Under the pieces are notes generated by a model. That model saw only the letters and a program-made list of their open reading frames with translations. It had not been told where the DNA came from and did not search any database. A DNA stretch of 64,000 nucleotides from an uncultured Christensenellaceae bacterium (GTDB lineage: Bacteria > Bacillota > Clostridia > Christensenellales > Borkfalkiaceae), in assembly GCA_910588685.1 (NCBI GenBank), contig CAJUPX010000005.1:1-64000 (forward strand), given 5' to 3'. A program made the translations under genes and the position numbers. Of this stretch, positions 28,177 through 33,855 are shown piece after piece (position 1 is the stretch's first letter; every line of letters starts with the position of its first letter).

Positions 28177-28560
28177 TTATTTTGTACGTACATTTTGTAC
28201 GGACGTTTTGTTGTAAGGCTTTACAATAATCTCTTTTTGTGCTGTCAAAAAGATTTCCACTTCAACGTTAGCTTTTAAGCCGAGTACCCGACGATATTCC
28301 GCCGGAATTGAAATTTGCTTGTTATTCCCGACAATTCGCTCAATTCCGATATAGTCTCTGCGCCCATATCCTGCGGCAAATATTATTATTTCGTTCTGTA
28401 CCGTTAAAAGCACTTCAACTTTATCCAACTTCTGTATGCCCGCTCGGTTCCAGAACTCAGACGGAATACTTAATCTGCCGTCACGTTCAATAGAACGCAC
28501 AACACCGCGATAATCATTTTGTTTGTACATTAAAGTTCTTTCGAATTCTTCGTTAGCCAT
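28177..28560 (-). CDS. Tandem AbrB/SpoVT-type DNA-binding protein
   Basis: The 127-residue protein contains two related swapped-hairpin AbrB-like domains, RDGRLSIPSEFWNRAGI at about residues 27-43 and NNKQISIPAEYRRVLGL at about 78-94, each followed by EVxLTxQxEIIx. It is probably a transition-state-like regulator of element genes. The start at 28560 has GGTGATT upstream; an ATG at 28530 that overlaps the upstream stop (TAATG) is the alternative. The last residues, SVQNVRTK, are a translation of the repeat pair at 28183-28205, so the repeat has been recruited as the gene's 3' end. Confidence 0.8.
   Translation of the reverse strand: MANEEFERTLMYKQNDYRGVVRSIERDGRLSIPSEFWNRAGIQKLDKVEVLLTVQNEIIIFAAGYGRRDYIGIERIVGNNKQISIPAEYRRVLGLKANVEVEIFLTAQKEIIVKPYNKTSVQNVRTK
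28183..28205. repeat. 10-bp repeat pair upstream of ssb
   Basis: TGTACGTACA (28183-28192) and TGTACGGACG (28196-28205); 13-base step. It overlaps the 3' end of the AbrB-like gene. Confidence 0.85.
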
Positions 28561-29162
28561 TGAATCACCATCGTGAAGCTGTCGCCCTGAGAATTGAATT
28601 GCTTATGGTCGGAATCGATTATCGAATACGATATTTTTTCGTGCGATTTGCCGCGCTCTGTCGAGTATGAATCCCAGTATTCGATGCCGACTTCAACAAC
28701 AATTGCGCAGCCGTTCTTGAAATTGAAGCGGTAAAAAGTTTTATTTACTTCCGGAACGTCGAGCCAGACGCCCCAATTTCGGAAATCATTTAACCAACGT
28801 TCACGTTCTTCCTTGTTTCGAAGGTTAAGCTCGCCGCTTGCGGCAAGAGCTTGAGAGTGTTTTTGCACTGGCCCATTTTCATTTGTCCGTACACTTTGTA
28901 CGGACAAATCTGAAAAGGCCGTCTTATTCGTCATTGTGCCGGAAGATACGGTATCGTCGATATAAGCTCTGAGCGCCTTCGATGCATCCGTATTCTGTTC
29001 CTTGCAAATATCTTTAAAAAGCATTAGAACGTCACTTCGAATTCTAAGCTCCAAACGTTCCGTTTTCTTAGCGTCTTGTTGCGGTGCAACTGTAAGAAGG
29101 CTTGCTGCAGTCTCGCTGCGCTTAGGCTTGAAACTTGCTATATCAAAATTACCAAGTCCCAT
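28530..29162 (-). CDS. RHH protein beside ParA, candidate centromere-binding ParB
   Basis: A 210-residue protein encoded two bases after parA. Residues about 33-75 (KKTERLELRIRSDVLMLFK, then QNTDASKALRAYIDDTVSSG) have the beta-alpha-alpha pattern of a ribbon-helix-helix DNA-binding domain, as in small ParB partners of type Ib ParA systems. A linker (about 76-105) encodes LSVQSVRTNENG from a repeat-site pair inside the gene. The C-terminal 100 residues (RWLNDFRNWGVWLDVPEV onward) are unknown and unusual for such partners. It is the best candidate reader of the 10-bp repeat family; this is inference. Confidence 0.65.
   Translation of the reverse strand: MGLGNFDIASFKPKRSETAASLLTVAPQQDAKKTERLELRIRSDVLMLFKDICKEQNTDASKALRAYIDDTVSSGTMTNKTAFSDLSVQSVRTNENGPVQKHSQALAASGELNLRNKEERERWLNDFRNWGVWLDVPEVNKTFYRFNFKNGCAIVVEVGIEYWDSYSTERGKSHEKISYSIIDSDHKQFNSQGDSFTMVIQWLTKNSKEL
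28884..28906. repeat. 10-bp repeat pair inside the RHH gene
   Basis: TGTCCGTACA (28884-28893) and TGTACGGACA (28897-28906); 13-base step. Together with flanks it is an exact 39-bp inverted copy of 7332-7370. Confidence 0.88.
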
Positions 29163-29164
29163 TG

Positions 29165-29938
29165 CTAACCCCCTAAAGCTTCGAGAACTGCCGCCGAAAG
29201 ACGTTCATAATCTTTTGCAACGTCGGAATTAGGTTTGTAAGCGTGTAAGCTCTTTCCGTAAGACGGTGCATCCGCGGCATCCACCGCAAGACGTATAGCC
29301 GGTGAAAATACTCTGCATCCTTGTTCTTCAGCAAACTTTTTAATCGCTGTTATTGCTTCCTCGGTTGATTTGGTGCGCCGAGCCATAGTTATAACAAAGC
29401 CGAGAACGCTCAAATTCGGTTGTATTTCTTTCATTTCCTCGATATTCTCGAAGAGCTGCATTATACCCTTAAACGAGTTGTATTCGGGTTTGAACGGCAC
29501 AAGCACTTTATCACTTGCATAAAGCACGTTGATTGTAAGTTGTGAGAATGACGGGTTACTGTCTAAAATTACATAATCGTAATTTTCTTTTTGTGCTATC
29601 TTTTCAATAGCTCTACGCAGATAACGTTCTTTCCCAAACTTAGCGGCGAGTACATTGTTTGCCTTTTCAAGACCGATATCGGATGTAACGATATCAAGCA
29701 TAGTTGTAAGCTTGTGAATTTCAGCTTCAGACATTCCTTTGTCTAAGCTAAGGAATTTAAGCGCTTGCGGGTTATCTGTGTCATCTGCAAGACCGAATGA
29801 CGTCGTCAGGCTGCCTTGCGGATCGAAATCAACGAGCAGAGTTTTCTTGCCGTTCCGGGCAAAATAATCTGCGAGTGCTGCAGACGTCGTTGTTTTGGCA
29901 ACGCCGCCTTTCTGATTAACGAGCGATATTACTTTCAT
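29165..29938 (-). CDS. parA: ParA-type partition ATPase
   Basis: The 257-residue protein has the deviant Walker A KGGVAKTTT at about residues 10-18, LLVDFDPQGSLT (about 34-45) and VILDSNPSF for the A' and B motifs. It lacks an N-terminal helix-turn-helix, so it belongs to the short (type Ib or Soj-like) group that moves DNA along the nucleoid with an ATPase gradient. GGGGTGA precedes the ATG, overlapping the upstream 102-residue gene by four bases. The next gene, the RHH protein, starts two bases after its stop. Confidence 0.93.
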   Translation of the reverse strand: MKVISLVNQKGGVAKTTTSAALADYFARNGKKTLLVDFDPQGSLTTSFGLADDTDNPQALKFLSLDKGMSEAEIHKLTTMLDIVTSDIGLEKANNVLAAKFGKERYLRRAIEKIAQKENYDYVILDSNPSFSQLTINVLYASDKVLVPFKPEYNSFKGIMQLFENIEEMKEIQPNLSVLGFVITMARRTKSTEEAITAIKKFAEEQGCRVFSPAIRLAVDAADAPSYGKSLHAYKPNSDVAKDYERLSAAVLEALGG

Positions 29939-30243
29939 TCCGTCACCCCAATTCCGAGAAGTTGAAGTATTTTACAATACTTTTCTACAATTTCAACTAC
30001 CGGACCTAACACGTCATAACAAACACTTGCCAAAGACATAAAAGTAAAATGAGAAATATTCTCTCCACTTTCAGCGTAAAGGTCAAGTGCTTTCTCTTCT
30101 TCTTTTTGGCAAAGGTCATCGTACGTACTTCTGAACGGCTCTGACTCGAGCGCGTTCGTCCCGTGATGGCGGTTGACAAATTCGCTTCGTTCTTCCGCAA
30201 CGGTCAAATATGCTTTAACCGTCGCTTTTTTTAAAGTTGTCAT
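29935..30243 (-). CDS. Unknown first gene of the parA operon
   Basis: A 102-residue, mostly helical and charged protein of unknown family. It overlaps parA by four bases. Its ribosome binding site seems to be the GGGG of a GTACCCCATATTC repeat (30248-30260) read on the minus strand, so a protein bound to those repeats would block translation and transcription start. A regulatory or partition accessory role is inferred from position. Confidence 0.65.
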   Translation of the reverse strand: MTTLKKATVKAYLTVAEERSEFVNRHHGTNALESEPFRSTYDDLCQKEEEKALDLYAESGENISHFTFMSLASVCYDVLGPVVEIVEKYCKILQLLGIGVTE

Positions 30244-30247
30244 ACAT

Positions 30248-30313
30248 GTACCCCATATTCAAGTACCCCGTATTCGCTGCCGACGTTATTGCCGGCAGCC
30301 AGGTATGGGGTAC
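30248..30313. promoter_or_regulatory. Operator-like repeats ahead of the parA operon
   Basis: GTACCCCATATTC (30248-30260) and GTACCCCGTATTC (30263-30275) are direct repeats with a 15-base step. TATGGGGTAC (30304-30313) is the inverse of the first. Between them GCTGCCG (30276-30282) pairs with CGGCAGC (30293-30299). This motif differs from the 10-bp family and may serve autoregulation of the parA operon. Confidence 0.55.
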
Positions 30314-30318
30314 CTGTG

Positions 30319-30392
30319 TGCCGAAAGTCCGACTCGAACGGACTGCATTCCTATGGTTTCGACATATCCGGCGGGAAGGCGGTGCTTCCGCC
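30319..30392 (-). tRNA. tRNA-like sequence, degenerate Phe(GAA)-like
   Basis: Reading the minus strand, a 74-nt stretch folds partly like a tRNA: acceptor GGCGGAA against TTTCGGC with one mismatch, a CCG/CGG D-like stem, an anticodon-like loop TCGAAAC (anticodon GAA) on a 4-bp stem, and a perfect 5-bp T stem with loop TTCGAGT followed by A. Position 8 is not T and the D loop lacks GG, so it is at best a pseudo-tRNA or tRNA mimic. Confidence 0.35.
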
Positions 30393-30410
30393 AGACATTG
30401 TGTGTTGTGT

Positions 30411-30460
30411 TCCCAACGAACGGAATCGAACCGCTCTCATAGCTTCCAGCACCGGGTTGG
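30411..30460 (-). tRNA. Truncated tRNA-like sequence
   Basis: On the minus strand CCAAC and GTTGG close a 50-nt fold containing a T-arm with loop TTCGATT on a 5-bp stem (one G-T pair). There is no D-arm, and the 5' half is replaced by the repeat pair starting at 30462. It looks like the 3' part of a tRNA. Confidence 0.3.
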
Positions 30461-30461
30461 T

Positions 30462-30484
30462 TGTCCGTACAAAATGTACGGACG
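30462..30484. repeat. 10-bp repeat pair beside the tRNA-like sequences
   Basis: TGTCCGTACA (30462-30471) and TGTACGGACG (30475-30484); 13-base step, followed on the plus strand by six T. Confidence 0.85.
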
Positions 30485-30488
30485 TTTT

Positions 30489-30773
30489 TTATACTGCTCT
30501 TGCTTCTATTGCGCCTGAATATAAATCACCGATTATAATCGGGCCGCACTGTTTACATTTGAATGCATCGAAGTAACGTTTCCGATATGTAATCTTGTCA
30601 TCATCCCAACGTTTAGCGTGATAAAATACGTAGAAATAATTTCCGTATTCGAACTCAAGCCATTCGCTGAACCGACAAACTGTGTACTTACATTCGTAAA
30701 GCTTTACTTTTGATAAACTCGGTAATTTTTCTTTTATCTTCTGTAGAAATAACTTTTTGCGGAACGTTCGCAT
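30489..30773 (-). CDS. Unknown small protein of the element
   Basis: A 94-residue basic and aromatic-rich protein with one CKQC pair near the C terminus (about residues 73-76). GAGGTGA lies just before the ATG and a repeat-site pair lies 22 bases upstream, the tightest operator-like position of the family. No domain was recognised. Confidence 0.65.
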   Translation of the reverse strand: MRTFRKKLFLQKIKEKLPSLSKVKLYECKYTVCRFSEWLEFEYGNYFYVFYHAKRWDDDKITYRKRYFDAFKCKQCGPIIIGDLYSGAIEARAV

Positions 30774-30794
30774 AAGTCACCTCTATTTTTTATT

Positions 30795-30817
30795 TGTACG
30801 TACAAAATGTACGGACA
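30795..30817. repeat. 10-bp repeat pair between two small genes
   Basis: TGTACGTACA (30795-30804) and TGTACGGACA (30808-30817); 13-base step. Confidence 0.87.
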
Positions 30818-30819
30818 TT

Positions 30820-31269
30820 TTATTTTACATAACCTGCAATTTTAAATTTGCCCGGCTCTGCCTTCATCATTAATTCGGCAGTAGCAAGCGGGCCACACTC
30901 GAATGACTCACCCCAAGTGCCGTCCTCGCGCTTTCTCTGGATGTGCACCCAGATATCTTTTTTACTGCGGTAAAAGACTGGAAGACATGGACGTACTTTT
31001 TTACCAGTGCTGTCTTTAAGGCAGTGTTCATCGTAACAGTCTTTATACATCGCAAAGTCTTTACAGCTTTGGAATTCTTCATCGGTTATCGGTACGCCCA
31101 TCAGTTCGCAGTTTCTAACCGTGAACCAACTTTCTTTGGCTGCATTACCTATAGAGCCGTGATAGACGGCGCCACGCTGTTCCCAGGTTTCTCTCGTCAT
31201 TACCAGTTCGCCGGAAAGCCGTATTTCCTTTTCTTGCGTTCTATGTCTGATTAAAGTCTCAACTCGCAT
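30820..31269 (-). CDS. Unknown soluble protein of the element
   Basis: A 149-residue protein without membrane segments. It has several cysteines spread through the middle (about residues 53, 69, 78, 82 and 94). AGAAGGAAAG sets the start. The stop is two bases from a repeat-site pair. It follows the 155-residue gene by 11 bases and is probably cotranscribed with it and the MORN gene. Function unknown. Confidence 0.65.
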   Translation of the reverse strand: MRVETLIRHRTQEKEIRLSGELVMTRETWEQRGAVYHGSIGNAAKESWFTVRNCELMGVPITDEEFQSCKDFAMYKDCYDEHCLKDSTGKKVRPCLPVFYRSKKDIWVHIQRKREDGTWGESFECGPLATAELMMKAEPGKFKIAGYVK

Positions 31270-31280
31270 GGGCTTTCCTT

Positions 31281-31748
31281 CTACAATAAGTGCTCTGCAT
31301 CTTTTAATGCTTTTAAAGCTTTAAGTAGCTTAGATTTATCCTTTACAATCCACCTATCATTCCAATCAAAAGTGGTATCGATTTTTTCTTCGTCAATAGC
31401 ATCTCCAATTAAACCGTGGATAGTAAATAAAACATTTCTCAATTCTTCATACTCATTGTGTATGCAATTTTCGGTTTCAAATTCTCCGTCAACGTATCTT
31501 AAGTGGCATGTGACAACCCTATTTACTAAAACCTGTCCGCAAGGATATTCATTTGGATATTCAAAGCCTTTACCTTTACCGCCGAAACAAGGGAACACAT
31601 TTAATTGAACGGCGCCATTCTCAAACAGATAACCGTCATTATAAAAAACACGTTGTTTAGTAGGGTCAATATCTTCAACCAACTTCACAGCTTTTCCAAA
31701 GAACTTGGTTGCTATTTCTTTTGCAAGTTTTTTAGTTACTTTTTTCAT
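31281..31748 (-). CDS. Unknown protein, paralogue of the small protein before virD4
   Basis: A 155-residue protein whose first 60 residues resemble the 95-residue protein at 15170-15457 (KKVTKKLAKEIATKFFG, VQLNVFPCFG). The rest is acidic and Asp/Glu/Leu-rich. AGAGGG lies before the ATG, and it starts 11 bases after the MORN gene ends. Function unknown; two related copies in one element suggest an element-specific family. Confidence 0.68.
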   Translation of the reverse strand: MKKVTKKLAKEIATKFFGKAVKLVEDIDPTKQRVFYNDGYLFENGAVQLNVFPCFGGKGKGFEYPNEYPCGQVLVNRVVTCHLRYVDGEFETENCIHNEYEELRNVLFTIHGLIGDAIDEEKIDTTFDWNDRWIVKDKSKLLKALKALKDAEHLL

Positions 31749-31759
31749 TTCGTGCCCTC

Positions 31760-32701
31760 TTACTTGGCTGCGCCTTTGTTAGCGCTATTTCCTTTTTGCT
31801 TAGGCTTTTGAGCGGATCTCATATTGCTCGTAAAATCTCTACTGCGTTTTATTACACCGGTTATCATATCTGTTACGTGCTCATCGCCTTTTGTCTTGTC
31901 GTAGATAGCTGATGATTTAAAAATCCTCGCTATCTGATCTGCATCCGAGTTGGAAAAGAAATTGAGTATTGCTATCAAGCCTTTTTCTGCTTTCTCGGTT
32001 TTTCCTGCAGCGCCGGAATAGAAATTTTTAAATTCAGCGCCACGCTTTGATTTTTTAATGGCTGCTATGAGCTTGGTATCTTTACTAAGCAACCCATCCT
32101 TATTCGTGGTTGCTTTGGGCTTACCCTTTGTCTCGGCTTTCTTCTTTTCTGTCGGCTTGCCATTTTTACCATTTTCCGCAAAGCGCACTAACCGGATCGT
32201 GCTACTCTTGCGCTCACCGTTTCTATGATAGGTGAATTTGCAAGAATAAACGTTTCCATTCGCATCTATATATCTGCCACTTGAAACTTGGCCGTTTTTA
32301 AACGTTCCTTCAAAGACTCTGCCATCCGCCCATGTATATTTACCGTCACCGTCGTATTTGTTGTCTTTAAAGTTTCCTTCGTAGACGTCACCGTTCGTTG
32401 CAGAAAACTTGCCTTTGCCCGTTATTTTACCGGATTTAAAATTACCTTCGAAGACATCTCCGCCTTGCCATGTATATTTGCCGGTGCCGTTAAATTTTCC
32501 TTTCTTAAGGCTGCCGTCGTAGACATCGCCGTATTTATAAGTTATCTTTGCTCTGGACTTGTCCGGGCGCCGCCCGTTCGGAAGCAACGCATATTCATAA
32601 ACACTGTCCGATTTATAACTTTCATATTTACTACCGCCTTCTGGAACGGTAATCTCGCCCGGCTCTTGTAAGGGGCTAAGCTCTGCTACTTCGTCTGCCA
32701 T
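31760..32701 (-). CDS. MORN-repeat protein fused to a primase-type helix bundle
   Basis: A 313-residue protein from the ATG at 32701 (AGAAGG upstream); a longer start would translate the repeat sites into MYVHFVRTN. Residues about 45-140 hold four MORN repeats (GDVYDGSLKKGKFNGTGKY, GGDVFEGNFKSGKITGKG, and so on). After a Lys-rich linker, residues about 215-290 (LIAAIKKSKRGAEFKNFYSG, then AIYDKTKGDEHVTDMITGVI) match the helix bundle at the C terminus of the polyvalent protein (LIRWIRGSKQGAKFDDLYSG). A basic tail follows. The bundle suggests DNA or primase-template binding; the MORN part may bind membrane or protein partners. The combination is unusual. Confidence 0.8.
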   Translation of the reverse strand: MADEVAELSPLQEPGEITVPEGGSKYESYKSDSVYEYALLPNGRRPDKSRAKITYKYGDVYDGSLKKGKFNGTGKYTWQGGDVFEGNFKSGKITGKGKFSATNGDVYEGNFKDNKYDGDGKYTWADGRVFEGTFKNGQVSSGRYIDANGNVYSCKFTYHRNGERKSSTIRLVRFAENGKNGKPTEKKKAETKGKPKATTNKDGLLSKDTKLIAAIKKSKRGAEFKNFYSGAAGKTEKAEKGLIAILNFFSNSDADQIARIFKSSAIYDKTKGDEHVTDMITGVIKRSRDFTSNMRSAQKPKQKGNSANKGAAK

Positions 32702-32726
32702 TTTGTGCACCTTCTTTTTGTGTTTT

Positions 32727-32760
32727 CTTATACTGTTTGTCCGTACAAAATGTACGTACA
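32727..32760 (-). promoter_or_regulatory. Likely promoter of the MORN gene covered by a repeat-site pair
   Basis: TATAAG (minus strand, 32727-32732) is a good -10 match. The pair TGTCCGTACA (32738-32747) and TGTACGTACA (32751-32760) covers the spacer and -35 positions. A protein on the sites would control RNA polymerase binding directly. Confidence 0.55.
32738..32760. repeat. 10-bp repeat pair upstream of the MORN gene
   Basis: TGTCCGTACA (32738-32747) and TGTACGTACA (32751-32760); 13-base step. It is the rightmost member of the family. Confidence 0.87.
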
Positions 32761-32761
32761 A

Positions 32762-33047
32762 ACAAAAATGGGTAATGAAGCCAATATGACAACATTACCC
32801 ATACGGAAACCATTATTTACATTGACTAACACACACACTTATTTAACCACACACTCCTTAAAAAAATAAAAGTGTGTGTTGAACAAGCCAACACACACTC
32901 ATCTTCTGAGTTTCATTGGTGAAAAGCCGTATTGACTTGTTCACCTAAATTTTACACTAACAATTTTTGCGAGATATATAAAACATATCTATATCTCACT
33001 ATGCTACGAGTAGCCAAGTTCGTCCACACAGTGAAAAATATAAGTAA
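32762..33047. other. AT-rich non-coding stretch with strong hairpins
   Basis: No gene is visible. ATGGGTAATG (32768-32777) pairs with CATTACCCAT (32793-32802). AGTGTGTGTTG (32871-32881), seven bases and CAACACACACT (32889-32899) form an 11-bp stem, and further ACACAC stretches at 32829-32855 could pair with the same GTGTGT arm as an alternative. GAGATATA/TATATCTC lies at about 32972-32998. It may mark the right end of the element or a single-strand origin. Confidence 0.45.
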
Positions 33048-33070
33048 AGGCGTGGCTTCACGCCACGCCT
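33048..33070 (-). terminator. Terminator after the Cro/C1-type gene
   Basis: AGGCGTGGC (33048-33056), five bases and GCCACGCCT (33062-33070) form a 9-bp GC-rich stem. On the minus strand it is followed by TTTACTTATATTTTT. Confidence 0.65.
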
Positions 33071-33138
33071 AATTCTCGTTCGCCTACGGCTTACCTAATA
33101 TTCCCTATGGGAATTACGGTAATTGCGCAAGCCTTTTA

Positions 33139-33432
33139 TTAATCCGAAAGCAAAGAATCAAAATCAACATTAAATACTTTACTGAAAGCGACAATTTCAA
33201 TATCCGTAACAAACCGCTGTCCGCTTTCAATCCTCTGTATTGCGTTTTTATCCAAATCTACCCCTAGCAATTGAACCAACTCCGCAAACTTTCTTTGTGA
33301 AAGTTTAGGGGTATAGTTTATTCGCAATTCATAAATTTTTTTACCGCAAATATTATTTGTGTTGTTGCTTGATTTATTTTTAAACATATTTTTTTCAAAC
33401 TGACATTTAGTGTTTGACAGTTTAACTTGCAT
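33139..33432 (-). CDS. Cro/C1-type helix-turn-helix regulator
   Basis: The 97-residue frame contains an XRE-type domain (KIYELRINYTPKLSQRKFAEL, then LDKNAIQRIESGQRFVTDIEIVAFSKVF, about residues 32-90). The start is uncertain: neither the ATG at 33432 nor the one at 33387 (82 residues) has a clear ribosome binding site. It is encoded downstream of a second Cro/C1-type gene. Confidence 0.7.
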   Translation of the reverse strand: MQVKLSNTKCQFEKNMFKNKSSNNTNNICGKKIYELRINYTPKLSQRKFAELVQLLGVDLDKNAIQRIESGQRFVTDIEIVAFSKVFNVDFDSLLSD

Positions 33433-33546
33433 ACAACTCGAATTATCTCAGCAAGGCTTACTCTTGCGGTAGAAAACTTGATTGGATTAACTATTTTGCC
33501 GCTTTTTAAGCTGCTGCCGCTATACTTTTTTACAGATAAATGCAAT

Positions 33547-33753
33547 TCAGTTATCTTTAAGTCCTAACATATAATCGCTTGTTACATCAAAAAATTTACA
33601 TATTGATATTAAAACAGATAGGCTTGGATAATTCCTTCCTTTGCAATAATCATTAATTGTCTGCCTTGAAACATTACAGTAATCCGCAATTTCAGATTGT
33701 TTTATATTATATTCTTTTAGCAATTCATTAAATCTTGCCGTAAATATTTCCAT
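33547..33753 (-). CDS. Compact Cro/C1-type repressor
   Basis: A 68-residue single-domain XRE protein: RFNELLKEYNIKQSEIADYC, RQTINDYCKGRNYPSLSVLI and the family's usual end DVTSDYMLGLKDN. Such proteins bind short palindromes as dimers. It is divergent from the small gene at 33856, and the 102-bp gap between them carries a 19-bp perfect palindrome within a promoter, its most likely target. Confidence 0.85.
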   Translation of the reverse strand: MEIFTARFNELLKEYNIKQSEIADYCNVSRQTINDYCKGRNYPSLSVLISICKFFDVTSDYMLGLKDN

Positions 33754-33797
33754 TTGTTCTACCTAAATTTATTTTAAGCAATTTTATATGGAAAAAC

Positions 33798-33826
33798 TTG
33801 ACAATATGGTTAAACCATATTAATAT
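33798..33826 (+). promoter_or_regulatory. Promoter with an operator palindrome in the spacer
   Basis: -35 TTGACA (33798-33803), 17 bases, then -10-like TAATAT (33821-33826). The spacer is a palindrome AATATGGTT A AACCATATT (33803-33821). This drives the rightward small gene and is probably closed by the divergent Cro/C1-type repressor. Confidence 0.7.
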
Positions 33827-33855
33827 GATTACATTAGTCTTTTAGGAGAACAAAT

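Larger units (their letters stand above)
1..33072. mobile_element. Conjugative (ICE- or plasmid-like) element, partial
   Basis: Nearly all genes here are on the minus strand and form one set: VirB4, VirB6, VirB2, VirD4, MobL relaxase with an RHH accessory protein, SSB, ParA, and a giant ArdC/primase polyvalent protein. The thirteen loci of the 13-bp-phased repeat family lie only in this part. The left end is outside the window. The right end is placed after the last minus-strand terminator near 33,070 and is approximate, because no integrase, resolvase or att repeat was seen. Partition, SSB and primase functions suggest it can replicate as a circle; this is inference. Confidence 0.85.

Noticed and set aside
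30237..30576. Plus-strand frames across the tRNA-like region
   Set aside because: They show peptides typical of reading across antisense tRNA (NGIEPLS), and overlap a better supported minus-strand gene.
1534..32760. The 10-bp site pairs as rho-independent terminators
   Set aside because: Several pairs are direct and cannot form a hairpin, most lack a T run, and many lie upstream of genes, so a DNA-binding role fits better; 30462 alone has a T run.
1534..32760. The repeated sites as a CRISPR array
   Set aside because: The sites are dispersed and 10 bp long with 3-bp gaps; no regularly spaced unique spacers and no cas gene were seen.
32702..32761. Longer N terminus of the MORN protein
   Set aside because: It would translate a site pair and the likely promoter; the internal ATG has AGAAGG upstream.
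33318..33545. 75-residue minus-strand frame between the two Cro/C1-type genes
   Set aside because: It overlaps the downstream regulator in another frame and has no ribosome binding site or recognisable domain.
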